This document shows positions 7,223-15,022 of a stretch of DNA of 20,412 nt, in pieces (within the stretch, counting starts at the first letter, position 1; every line of letters starts with the position of its first letter). The position numbers and the translations under genes are program-made. Under the pieces are notes generated by a model. The model worked only from the letters and a program-made list of their open reading frames with translations, was not told the DNA's origin and made no database searches. This DNA is from Candidatus Woesearchaeota archaeon (GTDB taxonomy: Archaea; Nanobdellota; Nanobdellia; Woesearchaeales; UBA11716), in assembly GCA_013329175.1 (NCBI GenBank), contig DUKR01000106.1:1-20412 (forward strand), given 5' to 3'.

Positions 7223-7738
7223 ATGAATATCATGAAAGAGATTAGGATAGAGAAGCTCACCCTGAATATAGGGGCAGGAAAGGATCAGGTCCAGCTGGAG
7301 AAGGGGATGGCTCTCCTTAAGAACCTAACCGGGATTGACCCTGTCAAGACGCACGCAAGAAAGCGCATTCCTGAATGGGGGTTGCGTCCAGGTCTTCCCA
7401 TTGGATGTAAGCTCACCATCCGAAAAGGGACAGGCAAAGAGCTCCTCAAGCGCCTCCTTGACGCAAAAGGGAACGTCCTCAGGAAGAGCAATTTTGATGA
7501 TAACGGCAATATCTCTTTCGGGATTCATGAATACATTGACATCGCAGGCATAGAGTATGACCCTAAGATAGGGGTCATGGGATTGCAGGCATGTGTGACC
7601 CTTGAGCGGCCTGGCTTTCGCATCAAGCGAAGGGCAAGGGGAAGGGCGCACCTCCCAAAATGCCACCGGATAACCCAGCAGGAGGCGATTGGCTTTATGA
7701 GGGAGCAATTTGGTGTAAAGATAGGTGAAGAAGAATGA
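7223..7738 (+). CDS. rpl5: Large subunit ribosomal protein uL5
   Basis: uL5 binds 5S rRNA in the central protuberance and contacts P-site tRNA. The 171-residue protein has MKEIRIEKLTLNIGAGKD at the N-terminus, THARKRIPEWGLRPGLPIGCKLTIR, and the FGIHEYIDIAGIEYDPKIGVMG core. ATG 7223 and ATG 7232 are both possible. Neither has a strong ribosome binding site, so coupling to eS4 is likely. It overlaps uS14 by 4 nt. Confidence 0.96.
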   Translation: MNIMKEIRIEKLTLNIGAGKDQVQLEKGMALLKNLTGIDPVKTHARKRIPEWGLRPGLPIGCKLTIRKGTGKELLKRLLDAKGNVLRKSNFDDNGNISFGIHEYIDIAGIEYDPKIGVMGLQACVTLERPGFRIKRRARGRAHLPKCHRITQQEAIGFMREQFGVKIGEEE

Positions 7739-7962
7739 CCCACGCAAGCCATGAGAAGATTGCAAAGCAGCTCCAGAGCAAGCCAATCAAGGAGAAGAAA
7801 TTCCGTAAGCATAGCTCACCCAAGAAGCGCCTTGGGACTGCCAGCAAGCGGTGCAGGCGCTGCGGAAGGCCCAGAGCAGTCATAGGCTCCTATGGCCTCA
7901 ACCTCTGCAGGCAGTGCTTTAGAGAAATAGCAAAAGACATAGGATTCAAGAAATACAGCTAA
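7735..7962 (+). CDS. rps14: Small subunit ribosomal protein uS14, zinc-binding form
   Basis: A head protein of the 30S subunit. Four cysteines in two CxxC pairs (C40, C43, C58, C61) form the zinc site, flanked by RCGRPRAVIGSYGLNLCRQC. The product is 75 residues, longer than the usual archaeal form of about 55. The extra part is a basic N-terminal stretch of about 20 residues. The ATGA overlap with uL5 supports the longer start, since no better in-frame ATG follows. Confidence 0.95.
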   Translation: MTHASHEKIAKQLQSKPIKEKKFRKHSSPKKRLGTASKRCRRCGRPRAVIGSYGLNLCRQCFREIAKDIGFKKYS

Positions 7963-7973
7963 GGTGCAACAGA

Positions 7974-8366
7974 ATGTCAATGAATGATCCACTGGCGAAT
8001 GGGGTATCGGCCATCCTGAACAGGGAGGCCAGAATGAAGCAGGATGTGCTACTCAAGCCCATCTCAAAGATGCTTCTTAGGGTGCTTGAAATACTGAAGG
8101 ACAACCTCTATCTTGGCGAGGCAACGGTGACAAAAGATGCCAAAGGCGATTATGCGACCGTAGCACTGCTTGGGAAGATTAACAAATGTAATGTGATAAG
8201 GCCCCGCTATGCAGTCCAGTGCGTGGACATTGAGCGCTTTGAGAAGCGTTATCTTCCTGCAAAGGACTTTGGCGTTCTTATCATATCCACCCATCAGGGC
8301 ATCATGACGCACCACGAGGCAAAGAAAAAGGGAATCGGAGGAAGGCTGATTGCCTACTGCTACTAA
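7974..8366 (+). CDS. rps8: Small subunit ribosomal protein uS8
   Basis: A primary 16S rRNA-binding protein and, in bacteria, the repressor of the spc operon. The 130-residue product begins MSMNDPLANGVSAILNRE, close to the archaeal consensus, and ends in GVLIISTHQGIMTHHEAKKKGIGGRLIAYCY, the conserved C-terminal core. GGTG lies 8 nt upstream of the ATG. Confidence 0.97.
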   Translation: MSMNDPLANGVSAILNREARMKQDVLLKPISKMLLRVLEILKDNLYLGEATVTKDAKGDYATVALLGKINKCNVIRPRYAVQCVDIERFEKRYLPAKDFGVLIISTHQGIMTHHEAKKKGIGGRLIAYCY

Positions 8367-8374
8367 GAGTGACC

Positions 8375-8932
8375 ATGGCTCAAGAACAATTATCAGGACT
8401 CACTGCGCTCATCCCGCTTCCTCAGGGAGTAGAAGCGAAGATTGATGGGTCCACCATCATCATCAAGGGCAGGAAAGGGGAATCAGCCCGAAAGCTTCCA
8501 GGTAAACTCTTCAGCATAGCAATCCATGGAGGCAATATCACCCTGGCTACGGCAAAAGATACCAAGAGGGAGAAGAAGATGCTCTGGACATATGATGCCC
8601 ATATAAGGAACATGATCAAAGGAGCAACTGCCGGGCACCTCTACAGACTCAAGGTGTGCTCAGGCCATTTCCCAATGACTGCTGTAGTAACAGGAAAGAA
8701 GTTTTCAGTCAAAAACCTTCTGGGAGAAAAAGTCCCAAGGGAGTTTATGATAAGGGATGGCGTGCAGGTAAAGGTGGAGGGAGACATCATAACGGTTGAG
8801 TCAGTGCAAAAAGAGCTTGCTGGCCAATGTGCAGCATCCATTGAGATTCTCACCAGAAGGTCAGGATTTGATCGGCGCGTCTTTCAGGACGGCATCTACA
8901 TCATTGAAAAGGACGGCAAAGAGATACGATAG
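8375..8932 (+). CDS. rpl6: Large subunit ribosomal protein uL6
   Basis: uL6 lies near the sarcin-ricin loop and the factor binding site. The 185-residue protein has two tandem uL6 domains. The second has KVEGDIITVESVQKELAGQCAASIE, and the C-terminus ends FQDGIYIIEKDGKEI, as in archaea. ATG 8375 is chosen over the in-frame GTG at 8369, because that GTGA is the Shine-Dalgarno element just before the ATG. The uS8 stop lies 8 nt upstream. Confidence 0.96.
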   Translation: MAQEQLSGLTALIPLPQGVEAKIDGSTIIIKGRKGESARKLPGKLFSIAIHGGNITLATAKDTKREKKMLWTYDAHIRNMIKGATAGHLYRLKVCSGHFPMTAVVTGKKFSVKNLLGEKVPREFMIRDGVQVKVEGDIITVESVQKELAGQCAASIEILTRRSGFDRRVFQDGIYIIEKDGKEIR

Positions 8933-8934
8933 CA

Positions 8935-9561
8935 ATGGCAAACGCTAGCGAGCACATAAAGGGGAAGAGGCTTGCCCTCCTCAAGCACAGAGCGGAGGCT
9001 AAGAAGCGCAAGCCTTCCTTCAGGACGCAGGATGCCCACAAAAAATTGAGGCTCAAGGACAGGTGGAGAAGGGCAAGAGGCATCCAGTCAAAGGTCAGGC
9101 TCAAGAAAAGAGGCTACGCAAGAAAGATAGCTCAGGGATATCGTTCCCCTGCCGCAGTGCGCGGCCTCAGCCGTGATGGCCTAAGGCAGGTTGTTGTCAG
9201 CGCAGTTTCCCAAATCAAGGAGCTTAACCATCAGGCCGACGGCATCATCATTGCAAGAAGCGTGGGTCTCAAAAAGCGACTCGCCCTTATAGAAGAAGCG
9301 AAAAAAGCGAAGTTCACCATCCTCAACATAGCCGATGCCCCTAACTTTGTTGCGGCAGCAGAAGAGCTACTGAAGAAGAGAAAAGAGCATAGGAAAGAAC
9401 GGGCAAAGAAACAGGAAGCAAAGAAAAAGGCAAAAGAACCCAAGAGAGAGGAAAAGCTCGAGGGAAAATTGAAGAAAGAAGAAGAGGCAAAGCCAGAAGA
9501 TGCTGAAAAGAAAGAGAAAGACCGGCTCCTGACAAAACGGGAGGAGCAATTCAAATGGTAA
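8935..9561 (+). CDS. rpl32e: Large subunit ribosomal protein eL32 with charged C-terminal extension
   Basis: eL32 is found in archaea and eukaryotes but not bacteria. The core (residues 1 to about 140) has KPSFRTQDAHKKLRLKDRWRRARGI and GYRSPAAVRGL, the family hallmarks. The last 65 or so residues are almost entirely K, E, A and R (for example KKKAKEPKREEKLEGKLKKEEE) and probably form a long charged helix. This makes the protein 208 residues, clearly longer than the usual archaeal form of about 130-150. It overlaps eL19 by 7 nt. Confidence 0.95.
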   Translation: MANASEHIKGKRLALLKHRAEAKKRKPSFRTQDAHKKLRLKDRWRRARGIQSKVRLKKRGYARKIAQGYRSPAAVRGLSRDGLRQVVVSAVSQIKELNHQADGIIIARSVGLKKRLALIEEAKKAKFTILNIADAPNFVAAAEELLKKRKEHRKERAKKQEAKKKAKEPKREEKLEGKLKKEEEAKPEDAEKKEKDRLLTKREEQFKW

Positions 9562-10010
9562 ATCTCTCATCACAGCGAAGGATTGCAGCATCGGTGCTCA
9601 GATGCTCACCAAAAAAAGTCCATTTCAATCCTGAAAGCTCAGCGGAAATCAAAGAGGTCATAACCAAAGCTGACATGCGCCAGATGGTCAAGGACGGAGT
9701 GATCAGCAAGAGGGCGGTCAAGGGCTCTTCAAAAGCGCGTGTGCGGGCAAGCAGGAAGCAGAAACAGAAAGGAAGGCAGTCAGGCAGAGGCTCAAGGAAA
9801 GGAACAAAGACAGCCCGCCTTCCAAGAAAAGAAGCCTGGATGGGCAGGGTCAGGGCGCAGCGCAGGCTTATACGCTCCCTGAAACAGAAAGGCGAGCTTG
9901 CCAAGGCCCCCTATCGCTCGCTCTACGCAAAGATTAAGGGCGGCTTCTTCCGAAGCAGGCGTCACATCACCCTCTACATCAAGGAGCATGACTTGAAGGT
10001 CAGGCAATAA
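9555..10010 (+). CDS. rpl19e: Large subunit ribosomal protein eL19
   Basis: An archaeal/eukaryotic protein with long helices that run across the large subunit and take part in an inter-subunit bridge. The 151-residue protein has the classic N-terminus NLSSQRRIAASVLRCSPKKV, the basic segment RKQKQKGRQSGRGSRKGTKTARLPRK, and YRSLYAKIKGGFFRSRRHI near the end. The length is normal. The start lies inside the last codons of eL32. Confidence 0.97.
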   Translation: MVNLSSQRRIAASVLRCSPKKVHFNPESSAEIKEVITKADMRQMVKDGVISKRAVKGSSKARVRASRKQKQKGRQSGRGSRKGTKTARLPRKEAWMGRVRAQRRLIRSLKQKGELAKAPYRSLYAKIKGGFFRSRRHITLYIKEHDLKVRQ

Positions 10011-10012
10011 CC

Positions 10013-10585
10013 ATGGCACGATCAGTCAATTTCACGGTAGGAAACAGGCGAATAAGGTCAGGCAAGACAAACTACAGGACCAGGCTCAGGCTGCTTAAGA
10101 GCAGCATGCCGCGTCTTGTCGTGAGAAAATCACTCAAAAACACCCTTGCCCAGGTAGTCGAATACCAGCAAGTAGGCGATAAGGTCATTGTGGCTGCGGA
10201 TGCCCGCATGCTGAAAGGTTTTGGCTGGAAAGGGTCTCCAGGCAATATGCCAAGCGCATACCTTGTTGGTCTGCTAGTGGGAAAGCGCGCCAAAGAGAAG
10301 GGGATGCGCTCTATGATTCTTGACATCGGCCAGAACAAGTCGGTCAAGGGCTCACGCGTCTATGCAGTGCTAAAAGGCGTTGTTGACGCAGGCATAAGCG
10401 TGCCTCACAGCGATGCGGTCATCCCAGATGATTCACGCATAAAGGGCGAGCACATAGCATCATTTGCCGGGTTACTGGGCGATAAGGCAAGAAAAGCCTT
10501 TGCATGCTATGAGAAACAGGGTGTCGCACCTAAAGACCTTCCGATGCTGGTTGAGCAGGTAAAGAAAAGCATCCTTGGAACATGA
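10013..10585 (+). CDS. rpl18: Large subunit ribosomal protein uL18
   Basis: uL18 binds 5S rRNA together with uL5. The 190-residue protein has the archaeal N-terminus with RRIRSGKTNYRTRLRLLKS and MPRLVVRKSLKNTLAQVVEY. GSRVYAVLKGVVDAGISVPHSD follows in the second half. Archaeal uL18 is longer than the bacterial form, and this length fits. The start is 2 nt after eL19, and the 3' end overlaps uS5 by 4 nt. Confidence 0.97.
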   Translation: MARSVNFTVGNRRIRSGKTNYRTRLRLLKSSMPRLVVRKSLKNTLAQVVEYQQVGDKVIVAADARMLKGFGWKGSPGNMPSAYLVGLLVGKRAKEKGMRSMILDIGQNKSVKGSRVYAVLKGVVDAGISVPHSDAVIPDDSRIKGEHIASFAGLLGDKARKAFACYEKQGVAPKDLPMLVEQVKKSILGT

Positions 10586-11448
10586 TGATGGCAGAACGAA
10601 CAAGGAAAAATAGCAAAACGGAAGAGGAATCCTCACAGGAGTCTCCCCCATTGGAGGAGGATAGCCTGGAAGGGTCAAGAGAATCGGCAGGCGCTAAAGA
10701 CGTTAAAGGCAAACGCCAGAGAGAGGAGAAGGGCTTTGACCCACAAACATGGCACCCCAGGACCACTCTTGGGAAAGCCGTCAAGGAAGGGACAATCAAG
10801 CACATAGATGAGATACTTGACGAGGGAAGACCCATCCTTGAAGCAGAAATAGTAGACACGCTCCTGCCTAATCTTCAGACTGATCTCCTGCTCATTGGCC
10901 AGGCCAAAGGAAAGTTCGGCGGAGGCCAGAGAAGGGTGTTCAAACAGACTCAGAAAAAGACAAGGGAAGGCAACAAGCCAAAATTTTCAACATTTGCTGT
11001 TGTGGGTAACATGGATGGATATGTAGGCGTAGGCCACGGAAAGGCAAAGGAGACCGTTCCTGCCAGGGAAAAAGCCATCCGCAACGCAAAGCTCAATATC
11101 ATCAAGATTAGGCGAGGGTCAGGCTCATGGCAGTCTAATTCAACTGACCAGCATTCTCTCCCATTTAGGGTGAGGGGCAAATGCGGCTCAGTCATTATTG
11201 ACCTTATCCCTGCGCCCAAAGGCACGGGCCTTGTCGTTGAGAAAGAATGCCAAAAATTGCTTAGGCTTGCAGGCATCCAGGATGTCTGGTCAAGGACTAG
11301 GGGCCAGACCAACAGCAAATTGAATACCCTTTATGCCTGTTTTGCGGCGCTTCGGGAACTCATAAGGACCCGCGTTCGCGAGCAGGACGCCAAAGCGACA
11401 GGCATGGCGGAAGGTTCAGCAGCAAACGTAAAGGCAGGGGAATCATGA
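10582..11448 (+). CDS. rps5: Small subunit ribosomal protein uS5 with acidic N-terminal extension
   Basis: uS5 guards mRNA entry and decoding fidelity. The core has the double-stranded RNA-binding-like domain with STFAVVGNMDGYVGVGHGKAKE (136-157) and IRRGSGSW (177-183). The first 50 or so residues are polar and rich in E and S and precede the archaeal GFDPQTWHPRTTLGK segment, so they are an unusual extension. Three consecutive ATG codons (10582, 10585, 10588) are possible starts. The first overlaps the uL18 stop. The product is 288 residues, longer than the archaeal norm. Confidence 0.95.
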   Translation: MMMAERTRKNSKTEEESSQESPPLEEDSLEGSRESAGAKDVKGKRQREEKGFDPQTWHPRTTLGKAVKEGTIKHIDEILDEGRPILEAEIVDTLLPNLQTDLLLIGQAKGKFGGGQRRVFKQTQKKTREGNKPKFSTFAVVGNMDGYVGVGHGKAKETVPAREKAIRNAKLNIIKIRRGSGSWQSNSTDQHSLPFRVRGKCGSVIIDLIPAPKGTGLVVEKECQKLLRLAGIQDVWSRTRGQTNSKLNTLYACFAALRELIRTRVREQDAKATGMAEGSAANVKAGES

Positions 11449-11831
11449 TGGAAAAAATTGCAGTTATCAGGATTGCAGGTCAGATACGCATACGAAAGGA
11501 TATGTTGCATACCCTTCAGGTGCTTGGCCTATCCAGGAAGAACGCGTGCGTTATCCTTCAGAGGGATATTTCTGTGATGGGGATGATACAAAAGGTCAAG
11601 GACATGGTGACTTGGGGGCCTCTTGATGGGGAAACTGAAAAATTGCTTATTGAGAAGAGGCAGAAGAAAGGGCTTGACCGGCAGGGGAAAGAAATAATCA
11701 AAAAGGGCTATAATCTTCATCCGCCAAGGAAAGGATATGGCAGAAAAGGCACAAAGAGGGCATTCGTAGAAGGCGGCGCCTTAGGAGACAGGGGCGAGGC
11801 AGTAAACGACCTTATCAGGCGTATGCTTTAG
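11445..11831 (+). CDS. rpl30: Large subunit ribosomal protein uL30
   Basis: The archaeal uL30 form is longer than the bacterial one. The 128-residue protein begins with the family strand IAVIRIAGQIRIRKDMLHTL. It continues with LGLSRKNACVIL and ends with the archaeal extension LHPPRKGYGRKGTKRAF...GALGDRGEAVNDLIRRM. Either ATG 11445 or 11448 may be used; the first overlaps the uS5 stop. Confidence 0.96.
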   Translation: MMEKIAVIRIAGQIRIRKDMLHTLQVLGLSRKNACVILQRDISVMGMIQKVKDMVTWGPLDGETEKLLIEKRQKKGLDRQGKEIIKKGYNLHPPRKGYGRKGTKRAFVEGGALGDRGEAVNDLIRRML

Positions 11832-11836
11832 AAACC

Positions 11837-12304
11837 ATGACCATCAACAAGCGAAAGAAGAACACCAGGCAGCGAGGGAAGACCACGCATGGCTGGGGAG
11901 CAAGGAAAAAGCACCGGGGCTCAGGCAACAGGGGAGGCAAAGGCAATGCAGGATCCTCAAAAAGGGGGGACGCAAAGAAGCCCTCATTCTGGAAGACTCG
12001 GCGCTTTGGCAAGCATGGATTTAAGATTCCTGGCAAAAGGCAAAGCAAAGCTATAAATATCGCTTCGCTTGAAGTAAGGCTGAACGCTCTTCAGGAAGAA
12101 GGGGCTATTACGCAAAAAGATGGCACCTTTGTGATTGATTTAGGAAAGCTTGGGTATGATAAGCTGCTTGGCACAGGCATCCCGAAAAGCAGGATGATGA
12201 TAACGGTGAGCAGTGCGTCAGTTTCCGCCGCAGAGAAAGTCAAAAGCGCTGGTGGTTCCGTAACCCTTACGCGAGTTGGTTCTGAAGAGCAGACAGGACA
12301 GTGA
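11837..12304 (+). CDS. rpl15: Large subunit ribosomal protein uL15
   Basis: A late-assembly protein of the large subunit with a long glycine- and lysine-rich N-terminal arm (RQRGKTTHGWGARKKHRGSG and GNRGGKGNAG). A globular domain follows, with the family signature near the end (KLLGTGIPKSRMMITVSSASVSAAEKVKSAGG). The product is 155 residues. The start is 5 nt after uL30, and the stop overlaps the GTG preceding secY. Confidence 0.96.
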   Translation: MTINKRKKNTRQRGKTTHGWGARKKHRGSGNRGGKGNAGSSKRGDAKKPSFWKTRRFGKHGFKIPGKRQSKAINIASLEVRLNALQEEGAITQKDGTFVIDLGKLGYDKLLGTGIPKSRMMITVSSASVSAAEKVKSAGGSVTLTRVGSEEQTGQ

Positions 12305-12306
12305 CT

Positions 12307-13779
12307 ATGTCGCTCTGGAATACGATTATAACAAACCTGCCAGAGGTTGCAGGTCCGACGCAGAAGAAGCTTTCCTTTAAGGAGAAGCTCAAGTGGACGC
12401 TTATAGTTCTTGTTATCTTTTACATCCTTGGACTAATGCCCCTCTATGGCCTTGCTGACAATGCCCTTTCCCAGTTTGAATATCTTTCCATCCTCCTTGC
12501 TGCAAACTTCGGTTCACTGATATCTCTTGGCATAGGCCCTATAGTCACAGCATCCATAGTCTTGCAGCTTCTCAATGGCTCAGGCATCGTCAAGTTCGAC
12601 CTCACAAGCCACGAAGGCAAGAGGAATTTTCAGGGAACGCAGAAGCTGCTTGCCATATTCTTCATTATATTTGAGGCGGCAATCTACGTCTTCATGGGTG
12701 GCCTCTCCACAGGAAGCTACATCAACCCAGAGACAGGGGCATTTCTCATCCAGGCTACGCCTGGCGCTGTCCAGCTGTCTGCCGGGACCGCTACATTCAT
12801 GAAACTCTTTTTGGTTTTGCAGTTGATCATCGGCGGCCTGCTCATTCTCTTCATGGATGAGGTTATCAGTAAATGGGGCTTTGGCTCAGGCATCTCCCTC
12901 TTCATAGCAGCAGGCGTTTCGCAATCAATCTTCGTGCAGGCATTCAACTGGCTGCCAGGCCCAGGCGGTGTATCAGGATTCACCTATTCAGTCGGAGCAA
13001 TTCCGGCGCTGTTCCAGAGCCTTACAGCAGGCGACCCCAAAACAGCAATAGAGAAGATAGCAGCAATAGCATCCACCATTCTTGTCTTTGTCATGGCAGT
13101 CTATGCCCAGGCAATGAAGGTTGAAATTCCATTATCGTTTGGCAGGATTCGCGGCCACGGCATCAGGTGGCCATTGTCTTTTATCTACACCTCAAACATC
13201 CCTGTCATCCTTGTTGCAGCCCTCATAGCAAACTTCCAGCTCTGGGGGCGCCTGGTCCAGAATATAGCGGGAGGCCCGACGTGGTTTGCAGGATTTTCTG
13301 AAAGCAGCGGCCAGTTGATATCGGGCTTTGTCTACTGGATTCGCGGCCCAAACATGATTCAGACCATCATCCAGCAGGAAACTCTCCTCCTCGGCGAGCA
13401 ATACCTTCACGCCCTTGCCTACATCGCCTTCATGGCAGCAGGAAGCATTGTCTTCTCGATATTCTGGGTGCAGACAGCAGGGATGGATGCCAAGACCGTC
13501 GCAAAGCAGATGATGAGTTCAGGTCTCCAGATCCCTGGCTTTCGGCGAGATGAGCGCGTCCTTGAGCGCCTTCTTGACAGGTACATCTGGCCCCTCACGG
13601 TTATGGGTGGCCTTGCAGTAGGAGTGCTGGCAGCGACCGCCGATCTGACTGGAGCATTGTCTAGAGGAACAGGCATCCTTCTCACGGTCATGATAGTGTA
13701 CAAGCTCTATGAAGAGATAGCGCAGCAGCATATGATGGACATGAACCCTCTGATGAGGAAGTTCATGGGGGGAAGTTAG
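12307..13779 (+). CDS. secY: Preprotein translocase channel subunit SecY
   Basis: SecY is the main membrane channel for protein export and insertion, homologous to Sec61 alpha. The product is about 490 residues with roughly ten hydrophobic segments. It shows the archaeal N-terminus (LPEVAGPTQKKLSFKEKLKWT), the plug/TM2 region IGPIVTASIVLQLL, RIRGHGIRWPLSFIYTSNIPVIL, and a C-terminus ending MDMNPLMRKFMGG. ATG 12307 is preferred to the in-frame GTG at 12301, which lies in the uL15 stop overlap and resembles a Shine-Dalgarno GTGA. Its presence in the ribosomal cluster is conserved. No SecE gene is seen in the window. Confidence 0.97.
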   Translation: MSLWNTIITNLPEVAGPTQKKLSFKEKLKWTLIVLVIFYILGLMPLYGLADNALSQFEYLSILLAANFGSLISLGIGPIVTASIVLQLLNGSGIVKFDLTSHEGKRNFQGTQKLLAIFFIIFEAAIYVFMGGLSTGSYINPETGAFLIQATPGAVQLSAGTATFMKLFLVLQLIIGGLLILFMDEVISKWGFGSGISLFIAAGVSQSIFVQAFNWLPGPGGVSGFTYSVGAIPALFQSLTAGDPKTAIEKIAAIASTILVFVMAVYAQAMKVEIPLSFGRIRGHGIRWPLSFIYTSNIPVILVAALIANFQLWGRLVQNIAGGPTWFAGFSESSGQLISGFVYWIRGPNMIQTIIQQETLLLGEQYLHALAYIAFMAAGSIVFSIFWVQTAGMDAKTVAKQMMSSGLQIPGFRRDERVLERLLDRYIWPLTVMGGLAVGVLAATADLTGALSRGTGILLTVMIVYKLYEEIAQQHMMDMNPLMRKFMGGS

Positions 13780-13894
13780 CGTGAATCTAAAAGCAGCGGG
13801 AATTCCCCCTCCTTTGGCCATGCTTTTCGAAAAAGATGGATGCGGCATGAGCCCCCTGATGGGCGGATAATAGCAAGGAGAAATCACAGCCACC
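13780..13894 (+). other. Gap between secY and the DUF106 gene, with a 29-codon ORF and inverted repeats
   Basis: The usual archaeal adk gene is absent here. A GTG-started frame at 13781-13870 encodes 29 residues, starting 1 nt after the secY stop and following the purine-rich GGGGGGAAG. The same stretch holds an inverted repeat, AAAAGCA (13789-13795) with TGCTTTT (13821-13827), enclosing GGGAATTCCC. The segment could be a small gene or a structured spacer. The purine motif AAGGAG (13875-13880) probably serves the next gene, although its spacing is long. Confidence 0.35.
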
Positions 13895-14680
13895 ATGACA
13901 TCAACATTCTTTGAAAACCTCTTCAACCCCATTCTTGACCCTATTTTTGGGCCCATCCTCCATCTTGACCCGGTATGGGCAATAATTATTATCACCTTCA
14001 TCATCACCTTGATTATCACCGTCATCTACAAGTTCTCGACTGACCAGGGGGCAATGAAAAGCCTCAAGCAGGAGATGAAGGACATCCAGAAGCAGATGAG
14101 GGAAGTGAAGGATGACCCTAAAAAGGTCATGGAGCTCAACAAGGTCTCCATGCAGAAAGCTGGCGAGCAAATGAGGCATTCACTAAAGCCCATGCTTATC
14201 ACCATGCTTCCCATCCTTATAATCTTCACATGGTTTGCTTCAAATCTTGCCTATTACCCCATTACGCCTGGCCAGGAATTCACCACAACCGTAATCCTTA
14301 ACCCTGCATTTGCAGGCAACCTCTCTATTGAGGCTCCTGGTCTTGAGACTATCGGCGATACCTTCCCACAGCTATCGGAAGAGACAAAGGGCTGGCTATT
14401 CAAAAAGAACCTGAAGAAAGCTTCATGGAGGCTCAAGGGAAGTGAGGGAGAATATGATATCCTCTATCAGATAGGGGACAATCACTACAGCAAGGACATC
14501 ATTATAACAAATGCAAAGAAATATAAACAGCCCGAAAACCCCGTCAATGACGGGATTGTGCAGTCCATCCGCATAGATAATGAGCCCATCCGCGTGCTTG
14601 GCATGAGCTGGTTCTGGGCATACTTCCTCTTTGCGTTGGTGTTCAACTCCCTCCTACGAAAGCTATTGAAGGTGCATTGA
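13895..14680 (+). CDS. DUF106 / EMC3-like membrane protein insertase with a large extracytoplasmic domain
   Basis: This is the archaeal member of the Oxa1/YidC/EMC3/TMCO1 superfamily, which inserts proteins into the membrane, often next to SecY. Membrane segments are at about 27-47, 98-118 and 236-256. A charged coiled coil (50-93, with MKDIQKQMREVKDDPKKVMELNK) lies between the first two, as in the family. Between the second and third segments, about 115 residues form a predicted extracytoplasmic beta-rich domain (VILNPAFAGNLSIEAPG, SWRLKGSEGEYDILYQ). The basic family members have only a short loop there. The conserved end SWFWAYFLFALVFNSLLRKLLK closes the protein. Its position after secY supports a role in the Sec pathway. 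Confidence 0.88.
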   Translation: MTSTFFENLFNPILDPIFGPILHLDPVWAIIIITFIITLIITVIYKFSTDQGAMKSLKQEMKDIQKQMREVKDDPKKVMELNKVSMQKAGEQMRHSLKPMLITMLPILIIFTWFASNLAYYPITPGQEFTTTVILNPAFAGNLSIEAPGLETIGDTFPQLSEETKGWLFKKNLKKASWRLKGSEGEYDILYQIGDNHYSKDIIITNAKKYKQPENPVNDGIVQSIRIDNEPIRVLGMSWFWAYFLFALVFNSLLRKLLKVH

Positions 14681-14682
14681 TT

Positions 14683-14967
14683 ATGCCTGCAAGAAGATTG
14701 CGATCCCGCTCATTTCGAAGGCTCAAGGTAAAGTTGCCTGGAAACAGGGTAACTATTCATTACAGGAAGAGAGTGCCAAAGGCTGCTACCTGCCCAGTCA
14801 CAGGGGAGAAGCTGCATGGCGTTCCCCGAGGGACTCCAGGGCAGCTACATAAGCTTCCGAAGGCGCAGCGAAGGCCAGAAAGGCCATATGGTGGCGTATT
14901 ATCTTCAAAAGCCATGCGGGAGGAGTTCCGAAAGGAAGCCCGCGGCATGGAATTAGAGAAGAGATAG
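14683..14967 (+). CDS. rpl34e: Large subunit ribosomal protein eL34, zinc ligands lost
   Basis: An archaeal/eukaryotic protein of 94 residues with the family features RRLRSRSFRRLKVKLPGN, LHGVPRG (44-50) and RPERPYGGVL (64-73). In typical eL34, two CxxC pairs bind zinc. Here only C37 remains: the rest of the first pair is PVT, and the second pair reads SSKA (74-77), so a zinc site cannot form. ATG 14683 is chosen over the in-frame TTG at 14677, because GGTG lies 8 nt upstream and the conserved N-terminus starts there. The usual neighbour cmk is absent. Confidence 0.93.
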   Translation: MPARRLRSRSFRRLKVKLPGNRVTIHYRKRVPKAATCPVTGEKLHGVPRGTPGQLHKLPKAQRRPERPYGGVLSSKAMREEFRKEARGMELEKR

Positions 14968-15022
14968 TGTGTTCCCCAAAAAGCTGGCGACACTTTTTAC
15001 CTAAAGAGGAACGGTGAAGAAA

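Noticed and set aside
14966..14998. AGTGT...ACACT followed by T5 between eL34 and eL14, terminator-like
   Set aside because: The stem is only 5 bp with a loop of about 19 nt. eL14 has its own ribosome binding site and the genes are probably co-transcribed, so termination is not supported.
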